A stretch of 64,000 bases of DNA from Chryseobacterium culicis (GTDB lineage Bacteria > Bacteroidota > Bacteroidia > Flavobacteriales > Weeksellaceae). Below the pieces are notes generated by a model, which saw only the letters and a program-made list of their open reading frames with translations, was not told the DNA's origin and made no database searches. Positions 25,797 to 34,797 of the stretch are shown in pieces (the first letter of the stretch is position 1; each line of letters opens with the position of its first letter). The DNA is taken from positions 99,110-163,109 of the forward strand of contig NZ_PCPP01000006.1 of assembly GCF_002979755.1 (NCBI RefSeq), in the 5' to 3' direction. A program made the translations under genes and the position numbers.

Positions 25797-26741
25797 ATGA
25801 AATATACATATACAGAAAAAAAGGATACTCGTTCAGGATTCGGAGCAGGATTAGCGGAACTAGCTGACAAAAATCCTAATGTAGTAGCACTTTGTGCAGA
25901 CCTTATCGGTTCTTTGAAAATGGAAAAATTCATTGAGAAGGCTCCTGAAAGATTCTTTCAGATTGGGATTGCAGAAGCGAACATGATGGGAATTGCTGCA
26001 GGTCTTAGTATTACAGGAAAAATACCTTTCACCGGAACTTTTGCTAACTTCTCTACTTCAAGAGTATATGACCAGATCCGTCAGTCTATCGCTTATTCTA
26101 ACAAGAATGTAAAAATCTGTGCATCTCACGCAGGTCTTACTTTAGGTGAAGATGGAGCAACACACCAGGTTCTTGAAGATATTGGGATGATGAAAATGCT
26201 TCCTGGAATGACAGTGATCAATACTTGTGATTATAACCAGACAAAAGCGGCTACATTAGCCATTGCAGATTTTGAAGGTCCTGTATATTTAAGATTCGGA
26301 AGACCTGTAGTTCCTGTATTTATCCCTGAAGATATGCCTTTCGAAATCGGAAAAGGAATTTTACTTCAGGAAGGAACTGATGTAACAATTGTTGCAACAG
26401 GACACCTTGTATGGGAATCTCTTGTGGCTGCTGATGAGCTTGAGAAGGAAGGTATTTCTTGTGAGGTAATCAATATCCACACTATCAAGCCTCTTGATGA
26501 AGAGATCATTTTAAAATCTGTTGAAAAAACAGGTAAAATTGTAACAGCTGAAGAGCACAACTACCTGGGTGGTTTAGGAGAATCTGTTGCAGGTATGCTT
26601 GCAAGAAAAAGACCTACAAGACAGGAATTTGTAGCAGTAAACGATACTTTCGGAGAGTCTGCAACTCCTGCTGAACTGATGAAGAAGTATAAAATTGATT
26701 CTACTGCAGTAAAAGAAGCTGTAAAGAGAATTTTAGCTTAA
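25797..26741 (+). CDS. Transketolase, C-terminal subunit
   Basis: A 314-residue partner of the preceding gene, carrying the pyrimidine-binding domain (FFQIGIAEANMMGIAAGLS with the catalytic Glu, HAGLTLGEDGATHQ) and the C-terminal transketolase domain (VEKTGKIVTAEEHNYLGGLG). Together the two equal one full-length transketolase. The 3' end of this gene has a decayed relative at 31181-31276. A very strong terminator follows. Confidence 0.92.
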   Translation: MKYTYTEKKDTRSGFGAGLAELADKNPNVVALCADLIGSLKMEKFIEKAPERFFQIGIAEANMMGIAAGLSITGKIPFTGTFANFSTSRVYDQIRQSIAYSNKNVKICASHAGLTLGEDGATHQVLEDIGMMKMLPGMTVINTCDYNQTKAATLAIADFEGPVYLRFGRPVVPVFIPEDMPFEIGKGILLQEGTDVTIVATGHLVWESLVAADELEKEGISCEVINIHTIKPLDEEIILKSVEKTGKIVTAEEHNYLGGLGESVAGMLARKRPTRQEFVAVNDTFGESATPAELMKKYKIDSTAVKEAVKRILA

Positions 26742-26762
26742 TCTAAGCTATTCTATATAGAT

Positions 26763-26797
26763 AAAATCCGGCGGTTTCTTCGAAACCGCCGGATTTT
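26763..26797 (+). terminator. Terminator after transketolase
   Basis: Sixteen-bp stem AAAATCCGGCGGTTTC / GAAACCGCCGGATTTT, 3-base loop, T run. Confidence 0.92.
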
Positions 26798-26881
26798 TGT
26801 TTTGAAGATTAACCACTCTCTCCAGAGGAAGGAAATGGTTATACCTCCATTTTTCATTGTATTAGTTTTTACCCTTCATTA

Positions 26882-27403
26882 TTATTGTTCCGATTGCTGA
26901 TTCAGAGGAATTCCAACAGTGATTAAAACAGGACATAAGATTTTTTCTATATATTCATCTTCTCTTCTCTGTGAAGCTTTCGAACCAGAAAAATAATTAC
27001 TGATTCTGTAGTTTTTCACAAACTGATTTCTCTTTTTACCGATGGAATAATAATATCCACCTCTTTCATCATTGACAAAATAGGTCATTTCATCAAAATT
27101 CATCAGTTTTTTAGAGAGTAAAAGCTTTCTGTAAATACACTTCTCTGATTTATCAAAAATATATTTCACAGGAATTCTGAAGAAAAGATCAAACAGGAAA
27201 TAGATCATATAAATACTCCATAATCCCATTGCAATTTTAAACGGATCACCGGACATCTTATCCATAAAATAGTAGATAATCACAGGAAGTGCTATCACTC
27301 CCAATACCAGCCATCCTATTAAGATGCGCAGGAAATTATAATTGGGCATAAAGCTTATTTCACTTCCGTTTTCTTCAAACTTATAACGGTCTCTGATGTC
27401 CAT
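26882..27403 (-). CDS. Small membrane protein of unknown function
   Basis: A 173-residue protein with two or three membrane helices (LRILIGWLVLGVIALPVIIYYF near 26-47 and a segment near 60-78), followed by a soluble domain rich in basic and aromatic residues (CIYRKLLLSKKLM, YYSIGKKRNQF). The shape resembles bacterial PH-like membrane proteins. Its start overlaps the upstream gene's 3' end by 23 bases, so the two are co-transcribed and possibly translationally coupled. Function unknown. Confidence 0.7.
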   Translation of the reverse strand: MDIRDRYKFEENGSEISFMPNYNFLRILIGWLVLGVIALPVIIYYFMDKMSGDPFKIAMGLWSIYMIYFLFDLFFRIPVKYIFDKSEKCIYRKLLLSKKLMNFDEMTYFVNDERGGYYYSIGKKRNQFVKNYRISNYFSGSKASQRREDEYIEKILCPVLITVGIPLNQQSEQ

Positions 27404-27860
27404 TTTCAGGATTATTAATGTTCATAATATCCTCTGTCTCATTGACCATCTTCTGTATTCCTTTCTGGGTAAGGGCCTGTCCAATCGTAAGGTGTTTTTC
27501 TTTACCATCAACCTCAAAGTAAATGGACAACACCACATTAGTTGTGATAAAACCCAGATATTTTGTAGCCAGCACATGGAAATTCCTGAAGTTTTCTAAA
27601 GGATATGTTCTTGCTGGGACAAAAATCGTATGCTTTCCCGTAATGGTCATTTGATCCATATCAATAATGAATTTCTTGGTAAAGAAATTAATCATAATAA
27701 GGGCTACCACAGCAATAATGACATAACTGACAGTTCTTGCATTATTAAAAATAAGTCCTGCAATAATTAGAAAAATAATACAAAGCACAGTTATAAATAC
27801 CGGCTGATTTTTAAAAATATATTGGTTTCCTTCTTGTTTATAAAATTGATAGTTGTTCAT
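27381..27860 (-). CDS. Small membrane protein with PH-like C-terminal domain
   Basis: A 159-residue protein: two membrane helices between about 18 and 66 and a C-terminal beta-rich domain (MTITGKHTIFVPARTYPLEN ... SIYFEVDGKEKHLTIG) of the kind seen in bacterial PH (bPH2-like) membrane proteins. First gene of a two-gene unit with 26882-27403; the downstream neighbour has the same two-part design. Unknown role. Confidence 0.7.
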   Translation of the reverse strand: MNNYQFYKQEGNQYIFKNQPVFITVLCIIFLIIAGLIFNNARTVSYVIIAVVALIMINFFTKKFIIDMDQMTITGKHTIFVPARTYPLENFRNFHVLATKYLGFITTNVVLSIYFEVDGKEKHLTIGQALTQKGIQKMVNETEDIMNINNPENGHQRPL

Positions 27861-28013
27861 AATTAATGTAATTGTTATTTATATTTTGGTTAAAGATCTA
27901 GTTACTATAAAAAGTAGTTATAGAGATTGCAGTTGATAAGAGGCTTCTGAGACAATTATTTTATCAGGCTTCATATGTATATATTTAAAGTGTTTTTTTA
28001 ATTCGTCATACTT

Positions 28014-28547
28014 TTAATTGCCCCAGGTAGCCATCCAGTCCAGATATTCATTTTTGTATTCATTATCATTAAGCCTAATGATAAGATCTTTCAGGTCTTT
28101 TTCCTCAAACTCATAATCTGAAACAGTGAAAACCAGGAAAATATCTTTGCCTGTTATCTTTGTGAAAAAGTTTTCATTTTTAAGTTTTTCCAGTACTTCA
28201 ATACAGGTGGAATATAACTTATTCTGAAAACCATCAAACCATTGATCGTCATCATCATGTTTAGTAAGTTCCTCTCTCAACTGAGTACAGATTTCACCGA
28301 ACTCTTTATCGGCACCTTCCATTTCAAAGGTCCATTCTGCCGGTTCATATTTATAATAAAGAGCATCTTCTTCATCTGCATTTTCTATTACTTTCATTGT
28401 ATTGACAGCGGGACATACCGTCATTGCTCCCTCATCACTATAGAGTGCAAAACTATAAATCCCCTCTGCACCATGCTTTTCATACACTTCTAAAAAAGCT
28501 TTCTTAGCAGCGTTTTCAATCTGCTGTTTCAAAATTTCAAAATCCAT
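28014..28547 (-). CDS. DUF4303-like protein
   Basis: A 177-residue acidic cytosolic protein matching the pattern of DUF4303: IYSFALYSDEGAMTVCPAVN in the first third, EWTFEMEGADKEFGEICTQL in the middle, and an acidic run of four Asp before QWFDGFQNKLY. No signal peptide or helix bundle. DUF4303 proteins often occur near polymorphic toxins and are suspected immunity proteins, but no toxin gene is adjacent here. Single gene, with 152 bases before and 205 bases after that show nothing notable. Confidence 0.7.
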   Translation of the reverse strand: MDFEILKQQIENAAKKAFLEVYEKHGAEGIYSFALYSDEGAMTVCPAVNTMKVIENADEEDALYYKYEPAEWTFEMEGADKEFGEICTQLREELTKHDDDDQWFDGFQNKLYSTCIEVLEKLKNENFFTKITGKDIFLVFTVSDYEFEEKDLKDLIIRLNDNEYKNEYLDWMATWGN

Positions 28548-28752
28548 ACTTCTTTTCTTTTTTAAAATGGGCGGTAAAATTACCTTTATCCTGTCAAATC
28601 AGCTCATTATATTCTTAAAAGGGCTGGTCAAATTCGTGATTATGGCTATCCTATTTTCATCATTTTATGATGAACTGTTTTATTATTCATGAAATATCTC
28701 TTGCTGATCCATCGTAAAAGTATTATAACCCCAGATATAGAAATCTCAAATA

Positions 28753-29073
28753 TTATCCGATAAATGAAAATTTATCTTCAACCATTTTCCCAATTATTGG
28801 TAAAGGTTTTTCAACATCATTAGCTGCATTAATGATTCCGATAATCATCAATACCAAAGGAATACATCCCAATATCCCAAGAATTCCAATTTTGGTCGCC
28901 ATCAACAGAATATTGAGAATGATGAACAATACAATTGAAAAAATTACCAGTCCCAACGACTGCTTCAGATGATACTTTAGAAAGCTGCTCGATTTTTCTT
29001 TTCCGATGATAAAGGAAATCAGCCATCCGAAAAGCGTAATGTAAGAGACAATAGATAAGGTTTTGTTGTCCAT
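28753..29073 (-). CDS. DUF4870 membrane protein
   Basis: A 106-residue protein with three hydrophobic helices. It matches DUF4870: SIVSYITLFGWLISFI, a KYHLKQSLGL loop between helices 1 and 2, and MIIGIINAANDVEKPLP near the end. I start at the ATG at 29073 (MDNKTLS); the in-frame extension to 29175 is cysteine- and aromatic-rich and not protein-like. Function unknown. It is divergent from the TPR/HTH sensor gene, with 238 bases between. Confidence 0.75.
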   Translation of the reverse strand: MDNKTLSIVSYITLFGWLISFIIGKEKSSSFLKYHLKQSLGLVIFSIVLFIILNILLMATKIGILGILGCIPLVLMIIGIINAANDVEKPLPIIGKMVEDKFSFIG

Positions 29074-29311
29074 AGCGGTAAAATTTTTAATTAATATTCT
29101 TTGATTTTTTCCGGCCCAAAATTGCAGAAGAAAAATGTCACCACAGTTATTTCTGTAACTACAAAACATCTTCAACTCAAATGGATAGCGACTACAAAAC
29201 GTCTACAAAAACAAATAAAATACTGATTATCAATAAAATAAATACAATCATTATTTCTGATTTTTTAATTCGGAAATTGACAGGTGTCTACAATTTTTGT
29301 ACTTTCACCCT

Positions 29312-31159
29312 ATGAAATTAAAGTACTCACTTTTATATTGTATACTTTTTATCTGCACCTTATATCCCGCACAGAATACATTTATTGATGGTCTTAAAAT
29401 TCAATTGAGAGAAGACCCTATTTCAACTGCAGAAAAGTTCAAAATTTACAATGAGCTTACAGAATATTACAGAGTCAGTGATCAATACGAGACAGCCGAA
29501 AAATATGTTCAGCAACAGCTTGAGCTCGCTAAAAAGGAACAAAATTATGCTGAAGAAATAAAAGCGCTTACCCAAAAAGGAATTATTAAGCTCAATCAGT
29601 CTCAGTATGATAAGGTTCCTCCTATCATCGATGCTGTGAATGAAATTCTTCAAAAGACTAATAATAAAACAGCAGCATTATATGCCCATTATCTGAATAT
29701 CTATTACAGCAATGCTCTTGGCGAACCTGAAAATATCATCAAACTCATTCAGAAAGCTCTTCCACTGGTTGAAAAACAGCCTTCAGAGATCATGCTGAAT
29801 GCAAAGCTTAATTATCTTCTCTATGGAGTCTATACAGAATGGAATGATGCTGAAAATGCAACCAAATACGCCAAAAAATCCATTGAGCTTGCTGAAAAAT
29901 CAGGAAATAAAAACCTGTTGAGTTCAACCTACTCTGCTCTGGCCGTATGTTATTCTTTTCGATATGAAAAAACCGGAGACTTAAAAGATCTGAAACCCGT
30001 CATAGAAATGTGTAAAAAGGCAGCAGCCCTATATCGTCAGTTTCCGGGGCATGTTTCTGCCCATGTACAAGCTATGGCATTGCTGAATCTTATCAATTAT
30101 TATTTGAATTATCCTGTCATGACTCCGGAAGTAAGTTCGGAAATTCAGAATAATGCCAACGAAATATTGGCTCTTACTCAGCATACGACCCATAATCAGG
30201 GTATTCAGGCAGGAGCACTTGGAGTATTGAGCAATCTTGCATCAAGGGATCAGAATGATGCTTTATCAGAACAATATCTTCTGAAAGCTGAACAGATTCT
30301 TCTTACTCAAAAACCGATGTATTACCATGTCATGATCAATGTTGTAGAAGGCCTTGCTCAATTGTACGCAAAGCAAAAAAATTATCAGAAAGCCTATCAA
30401 TACGAATCAAGAGTAACAGAATACAGTAATCTTCTCTTTGATGAAGGGCAGGCTGAAACTGCCAAAAGACTGGAAGCTCAATATCAATCTCAAAAAAAAG
30501 AATCTGAGCTCAGAGCTCTTACTGAAAAAACGGCCAGTCTGAAAAAAGAAAAACTGCTATACATCGGTTTGGGAATCATTGGGTTGATTGGGGCATTTTT
30601 CATGTTCCGTTCTTATCATTTTAAACTGCGGTATTCTATAGAAAGAGAAAATAAACTTGATACGGAAAAACATGAAGCAGAAATGCAGATTAAGCTTCAA
30701 AAGGAAGAACAGGCCAGATCAAAGGCTGAGCAGGAACTTCTTACGCTTCAACAGCAAAAACTTCAAAGTGAGGTATTGGCAAGTCAGCTTCATATTCAGC
30801 ATAAAAATGAAGTTCTGCAACAGCTTCAGACCCAACTCTCTGATACTGATATTAATATCCAGCAGATGGTAAAGGGAGAAAACCGTGTAGATAATGATTT
30901 TGAAAAGATCAGATTTACCATTCAGGAACTGCATCCGGATTTTTTTAAAAATATCAATGAAAAAACCAAACAAAAATTGACTGCCCTGGATTTGAAATAC
31001 TGCGCCTATATTTATCTGGGAATGGATACGAAACAGATTGCCAATCTCCTTAGCGTAGAACCCAAAAGTGTAAGAATGACCAAATACCGCCTTAAAAAGA
31101 AGTTCGGTCTGGATGAACATACTGCTTTAGAATCTTTTTTTCAGGGAGTAATTCTCTGA
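29312..31159 (+). CDS. TPR sensor with membrane anchor and C-terminal LuxR-like helix-turn-helix
   Basis: A 615-residue regulator. Signal peptide about 1-20 (ending YPAQ), then TPR-type helical repeats to about 400 (for example DQYETAEKYVQQQLELAKK). One membrane helix (LLYIGLGIIGLIGAFFMF) is near 418, followed by a coiled coil rich in Gln, Glu and Lys to about 510. The C-terminal HTH reads DTKQIANLLSVEPKSVRMTK. The layout places the TPRs in the periplasm and the DNA-binding part in the cytosol, a one-protein sensor known from this phylum. Ligand and targets unknown. Start set at the ATG; the upstream in-frame TTG overlaps a promoter-like box. Confidence 0.85.
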   Translation: MKLKYSLLYCILFICTLYPAQNTFIDGLKIQLREDPISTAEKFKIYNELTEYYRVSDQYETAEKYVQQQLELAKKEQNYAEEIKALTQKGIIKLNQSQYDKVPPIIDAVNEILQKTNNKTAALYAHYLNIYYSNALGEPENIIKLIQKALPLVEKQPSEIMLNAKLNYLLYGVYTEWNDAENATKYAKKSIELAEKSGNKNLLSSTYSALAVCYSFRYEKTGDLKDLKPVIEMCKKAAALYRQFPGHVSAHVQAMALLNLINYYLNYPVMTPEVSSEIQNNANEILALTQHTTHNQGIQAGALGVLSNLASRDQNDALSEQYLLKAEQILLTQKPMYYHVMINVVEGLAQLYAKQKNYQKAYQYESRVTEYSNLLFDEGQAETAKRLEAQYQSQKKESELRALTEKTASLKKEKLLYIGLGIIGLIGAFFMFRSYHFKLRYSIERENKLDTEKHEAEMQIKLQKEEQARSKAEQELLTLQQQKLQSEVLASQLHIQHKNEVLQQLQTQLSDTDINIQQMVKGENRVDNDFEKIRFTIQELHPDFFKNINEKTKQKLTALDLKYCAYIYLGMDTKQIANLLSVEPKSVRMTKYRLKKKFGLDEHTALESFFQGVIL

Positions 31160-31180
31160 GTAACCAGCAATTTTTAATAC

Positions 31181-31276
31181 GAATTCGTAGCGGCAAACGA
31201 TACCACAGCATCTGTGAAGAAGTATAAAATTGCAGCTGCAGTGAAAGATGTTGTTAAGAGAATTTTAGAGAAATAA
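31181..31276 (+). pseudogene. Relic of a transketolase C-terminal gene 3' end
   Basis: Thirty-two codons ending in TAA translate to EFVAANDTTASVKKYKIAAA and then VKDVVKRILEK. This matches the last 38 residues of the transketolase C subunit at 26741 (EFVAVNDTFGESATPAELMK, KYKIDSTAVKEAVKRILA) with an internal loss of roughly ten codons. DNA words such as AAGAAGTATAAAATTG are shared exactly. There is no start codon and no upstream transketolase sequence, so it is a decayed fragment left by duplication or recombination. Confidence 0.8.
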
Positions 31277-31450
31277 TTTTTATTTTAAGAATAAAGTAAA
31301 GCATCCTGTTTAGGACATCCTGCAAAACGCAGAAATAAATACCATAAAACAATATTAAAATATAATTTATTTCAGTTACACAAGTCTAAAAAAACCAACA
31401 CAATCAATTGAATATCAATAAATAAAATTTTAAAATCATATAATTATTCA

Positions 31451-31458
31451 TATTTTTG
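31451..31458 (+). promoter_or_regulatory. Promoter -7 box of the 31474 GNAT gene
   Basis: TATTTTTG, exact TAnnTTTG, 15 bases before the ATG at 31474. The in-frame TTG at 31456 is part of this box and not a start. Confidence 0.55.
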
Positions 31459-31473
31459 GGAAAAACAAAATGT

Positions 31474-32043
31474 ATGAAAAAAGCTACTTATAGGGATAGA
31501 GAAAAGGCCGTTGATATATTATGTCAGGCATTTATGGATGTTCTTATTCCCAACTCTATAAACTTTGTTATAAATACATCTGGAAATAGATATAAACGCT
31601 TGAAAGCATTAATGGAATTTCAGTTCGACTTATCTATGTTTGATGGAAATGTATTTTTAAGTGATGATGGCAAAGGATGTATTTTATACTTAAACAAAAC
31701 TGGGTTTAGCTTAAAAAAGCTATTGCTGGAAATCAAATTATTATTTGTTTCTGTTGGAATAAGTAATATGTTTAAAGTTTTAAGACGAGAAAAGCTTTTG
31801 AAAAATTTTCATCCTAACGAAAAATTTATTCATTTATGGTTAATGGCTGTTATTCCAAATGAACAAGGAAACGGTATAGGGACAAAACTATTAAACGAAT
31901 CATTAGAACGTTATACAGGTGAATTAATTTACATAGAAACTACAACTGCTGAAAATCTTACTTTTTATACTCGGAATGGATTTATCATTTTTCATGAAAC
32001 ATTTGAGTTAGACTACCCTCTTTATTTTTTAAAACATGTTTAA
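31474..32043 (+). CDS. GNAT family N-acetyltransferase
   Basis: A 189-residue GNAT. The acetyl-CoA binding motif A reads LWLMAVIPNEQGNGIGTKLL (about residues 123-142, with the Q-x-x-G-x-G core as QGNGIG), and YIETTTAENLTFYTRNGFII is motif B. Cytosolic; substrate unknown. The gene is more A/T-rich than the housekeeping genes to the left, marking the start of an accessory stretch. Its last 8 bases overlap the next gene, so the two are likely co-transcribed. Confidence 0.85.
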   Translation: MKKATYRDREKAVDILCQAFMDVLIPNSINFVINTSGNRYKRLKALMEFQFDLSMFDGNVFLSDDGKGCILYLNKTGFSLKKLLLEIKLLFVSVGISNMFKVLRREKLLKNFHPNEKFIHLWLMAVIPNEQGNGIGTKLLNESLERYTGELIYIETTTAENLTFYTRNGFIIFHETFELDYPLYFLKHV

Positions 32044-32932
32044 TACTGAAATGAACTTTAGTACATTTCTTTATATATTGATATTTGTACTATTAGTTAT
32101 AATTGTTGCCATACAACTTACTTTGTATTGGAAAAGAGAAGACAGAAAATTTTATTTAAAATTTATAGGATTTATTGTTTCCGGCTTAATTTATAATTAT
32201 GTAGAAGGATTACTGCCCGATAAAAGTCTTGGAGTCAATATCATGTCTCAAAATATTTTTGCCTGGATTGTAGGAGTAGGTATAGCTTTTCATTATTTTA
32301 CTTTTATAAAAAAAGAATATAATCTAAAATTCATTAAAGAGTTCTCTTTAAGCACTATAGCTATTTTCACATTGTTAACTCTCATTATTCTTTTTATACT
32401 TCCTTATACAGTTACTGGTTCTTTAAGTTATTCGCGAATATGCTTTTTAACTTTTATTCTTTCTCTCTTGTCACTTGCATTAATACTGGTGGCTAAGCAG
32501 CAAATAAAGAAAATGAAAAAACAAAAAAATATCATATTTAAAATTCATGATACCATAGGACTATTGTCATTCTTAGCACTGATCTCATTGCCTTTGACCA
32601 TATTAATATTTGGAGATAATCAATTCATTGAACAAACATTTTTCAGCTTAGGTTTTTTCATTGTATCAGTTGATTACTTTCTATATCCTTTTAGAAAAAA
32701 GGAGATCAAAAAGAGTATTCCATTTGAGAAACTTTCAGTAAGAGAAACTGAAATTTTAATGATGCTTTTAGATAATCCAAATTTGAAATATTCTGAATTA
32801 AGTAAAATTTTAAACATTTCTGAAAAAACATTATCGACTCATTTATCAAATATTTACAAAAAAATTGAAATTAGAAATAAAAAAGAAATACAAGAAATGA
32901 GTAAAATGTATAAAGAGACTTTAATAACTTAA
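32036..32932 (+). CDS. Membrane-anchored LuxR-type transcriptional regulator
   Basis: A 298-residue protein with about seven membrane helices over residues 5-215, then a soluble LuxR-type HTH: LSVRETEILMMLLDNPN, YSELSKILNISEKTLSTHLS, NIYKKIEIRNK. This is a one-component membrane regulator. ATG 32036 overlaps the GNAT stop; ATG 32051 is an alternative. It precedes the grasp-with-spasm peptide locus by 240 bases and could regulate it, but nothing in the sequence proves that. Confidence 0.82.
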   Translation: MFNTEMNFSTFLYILIFVLLVIIVAIQLTLYWKREDRKFYLKFIGFIVSGLIYNYVEGLLPDKSLGVNIMSQNIFAWIVGVGIAFHYFTFIKKEYNLKFIKEFSLSTIAIFTLLTLIILFILPYTVTGSLSYSRICFLTFILSLLSLALILVAKQQIKKMKKQKNIIFKIHDTIGLLSFLALISLPLTILIFGDNQFIEQTFFSLGFFIVSVDYFLYPFRKKEIKKSIPFEKLSVRETEILMMLLDNPNLKYSELSKILNISEKTLSTHLSNIYKKIEIRNKKEIQEMSKMYKETLIT

Positions 32933-32997
32933 AATATTTAAATAATTAAAAATCAATATTTTACCAACCCTTATTTTATATCCTTAGTAATTTAAGT

Positions 32998-33229
32998 AAA
33001 AGTTTAAGGGTGAAAAATGAAAGTTTTAATAGCTGTTCACCCTATGTTTACAGAAGAAAAACACAAGTGATGTTTTTTGTTTCTGCACACAACAAAAAAT
33101 AAAGCTGATCAGCAAAAACCCATGTCAGGGATTGTATGACAAAATTAAATATCAAAATTTCAAAAAATTACACACATGAAAAAATTAAATGGAATGAAGA
33201 GCAACTTCTCTTCTCTGGAAAACAAAAAG
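32998..33229 (+). repeat. Precursor leader repeat, copy 1
   Basis: About 232 bases nearly identical to 34765-34995, covering the whole untranslated leader and the first 17 or so codons of precursor gene 1. Only a few single-base or indel differences occur in the untranslated part. It includes a hairpin with 8-bp arms AGGGTGAA (33007-33014) and TTCACCCT (33036-33043). Confidence 0.9.
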
Positions 33230-33388
33230 CTTAAAGATCTTAAAACAATTCAAGGAGGTAGCTATAACGTTAAATCTAACGTTTCCGTTGGAGAAGGTTG
33301 TGAAGAATATGATACCTATACAAGCCCGGGAGGTGCATATATAGGTAGAATTACTGTGTGTAGTCCAAGACTGACAGCAGCGGACTAA
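33176..33388 (+). CDS. Grasp-with-spasm RiPP precursor peptide 1
   Basis: A 70-residue precursor. The leader MKKLNGMKSNFSSLENKK, then LKDLKTIQGG, ends in a double-glycine site at about residues 27-28, the type cleaved by C39-peptidase ABC exporters. The core is 42 residues, rich in Gly, Ser, Thr, Asp and Glu with two cysteines (EGCEEYD, TVCSPRL), as expected for an ATP-grasp substrate in which acidic and hydroxyl side chains could be linked. It precedes a lipoprotein and ATP-grasp maturase genes. No exporter is in the window. Confidence 0.8.
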   Translation: MKKLNGMKSNFSSLENKKLKDLKTIQGGSYNVKSNVSVGEGCEEYDTYTSPGGAYIGRITVCSPRLTAAD

Positions 33389-33401
33389 TGCTATGGAGTA
33401 T

Positions 33402-33422
33402 GGAGGGTTTTACCCTCCTTTT
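33402..33422 (+). terminator. Attenuating hairpin after precursor 1
   Basis: Stem GGAGGGT / ACCCTCC with a 3-base loop followed by TTTT. It sits between the precursor and the lipoprotein gene and could let the precursor be made in excess. Confidence 0.65.
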
Positions 33423-33460
33423 CCTTCTTCACAGTTAACTTTCAAAAACTTTTTCAGCTC

Positions 33461-34321
33461 ATGAAACAATATACTTATTATATTCTTTTATTTATTTTGA
33501 TTTCTGTCTTTTCATGTAAAAATCGGGAAGTGAATTACATTACTTATTATAACAGAGTAAATGAAATCGACAGTATTTACCGAATGGCTAATAAACCTGA
33601 AAAAGCTATAAAAAGATTCAAAAATTTGTTTCATAAGTATACACCTAAAAACCAAGAGCTTACTGAAGAATATAAAACTTATATTAAACTTGCAGATCAG
33701 TACCATAAAAACTTTGGCGGGAAAAAGAGCCTATACAAGCTTATTACACTAATAGCTCCCTATGGTAATGAATATAAAAAACTTTATCCACTTTTAAAGA
33801 AATATGGGATCGACAGTTTAGAAGCAGATCAAAAAATAACCGACTGGAAAAAGAATCTTAACAAAACATTGATAGATTCCTTCAGTATCGCTATGATCCG
33901 TGACCAGGAAGGAAGGCCTGAAAACAGAGCCCTTGTAACCAAGAATATTGAAAAAAATATAAATCTCTTTTTCTGGACATTTGAACATTATGGGTTTCCT
34001 GATGGACAAAAAATAGGAAGATTAGGAAACAATGATATTTTCATCGCTATGCCGACATTGCTAAGTCATATGATTGCTTCAAAAAAATATCCTGAATTCA
34101 GAAAAAAACTATTCGAATATGTAAAAACAGGTCATTGTTCTCCTCAAGAATATGCCTTAATGTCTGATACATATGATTATTATAGAAATACTGCTGTACG
34201 ATACAGCTTACGAAATAATAATCAGGATTCTGTCCGGATTAACCACAACAGAAAAAGTATTGGACTTCCTAGTATTCAACATTCATCTAAAATCAGAAAA
34301 GATAAAATTAAGAAAAAATGA
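33461..34321 (+). CDS. Lipoprotein of the grasp-with-spasm locus, copy 1
   Basis: A 286-residue lipoprotein with signal peptide and lipobox VFSC (Cys19), then an all-helical, Lys/Tyr/Asn-rich body: NYITYYNRVNEIDSIYRM, HKNFGGKKSLYKLITL, LNKTLIDSFSIAMIRDQEGR and FFWTFEHYGFPDGQKIGR. It is about half identical to the 35204 product and has a decayed third relative at 37272-37752. I know no family for it. It lies between a precursor and an ATP-grasp gene; its stop overlaps the ATP-grasp start (ATGA). Role unknown; a periplasmic partner of the peptide is only a guess. Confidence 0.75.
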   Translation: MKQYTYYILLFILISVFSCKNREVNYITYYNRVNEIDSIYRMANKPEKAIKRFKNLFHKYTPKNQELTEEYKTYIKLADQYHKNFGGKKSLYKLITLIAPYGNEYKKLYPLLKKYGIDSLEADQKITDWKKNLNKTLIDSFSIAMIRDQEGRPENRALVTKNIEKNINLFFWTFEHYGFPDGQKIGRLGNNDIFIAMPTLLSHMIASKKYPEFRKKLFEYVKTGHCSPQEYALMSDTYDYYRNTAVRYSLRNNNQDSVRINHNRKSIGLPSIQHSSKIRKDKIKKK

Positions 34322-34797
34322 TTCTGATCTTTTCTACTAATCAGGAAACAACAACAAATGAAGTTATTAAGTGGCTTAAAGCACTTGGTAAAGCTTTTAT
34401 TCGCATACATGAAGATGAAATTTTTGAAATAAAAACAGATCAAAATAAAGTCTTTTTACAAAGTCAGAGAAATAGTTTTTTTATTGAAGATATTACCAGT
34501 GTCTGGTACAGAAGAGGTGGATTAAACATCAAACGCCTCAGCTATACAAACCCTTCCGTAAACGCTCATATGAATGAAGTGCAGCATTGGCTGGAAGATT
34601 ATGTGAGGGCAACACTTAAGTCCAAAAAGCATATTAATAAAGAAAGTAACAGTGATGTTAATAAACTTCTAGTGCTCGAAAAGGCTAAAAAAGTTGGGCT
34701 GGAAATTCCTGAATATTTTCTGGCAGATAATACGGATTTGGTCTCTTTAGATAAAACCATTGTGAAAAGTTTAAGGGTGAAAAATGAAAGTTTTTAA
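34318..34797 (+). pseudogene. Truncated grasp-with-spasm ATP-grasp maturase, copy 1
   Basis: The first ~150 residues match the 36152 product closely (FIRIHEDEIFEIKTDQ, VWYRRGGLNIKRLSYTN, KKHINKESNSDVNKLLVLEK, IPEYFLADNT). Then, at DKTIVKS, the frame runs into the leader repeat and stops after LRVKNESF. The missing half would contain the ATP-grasp core and the Mg-binding LEINP. The fragment is therefore probably inactive as a ligase, though its N-terminal domain could still fold or bind leader peptide. The break coincides with the left end of the 230-bp repeat. Confidence 0.85.

Noticed and set aside
29074..29175. Extended start of the DUF4870 protein
   Set aside because: The added residues are cysteine- and aromatic-rich and precede the normal family start MDNKTLS.
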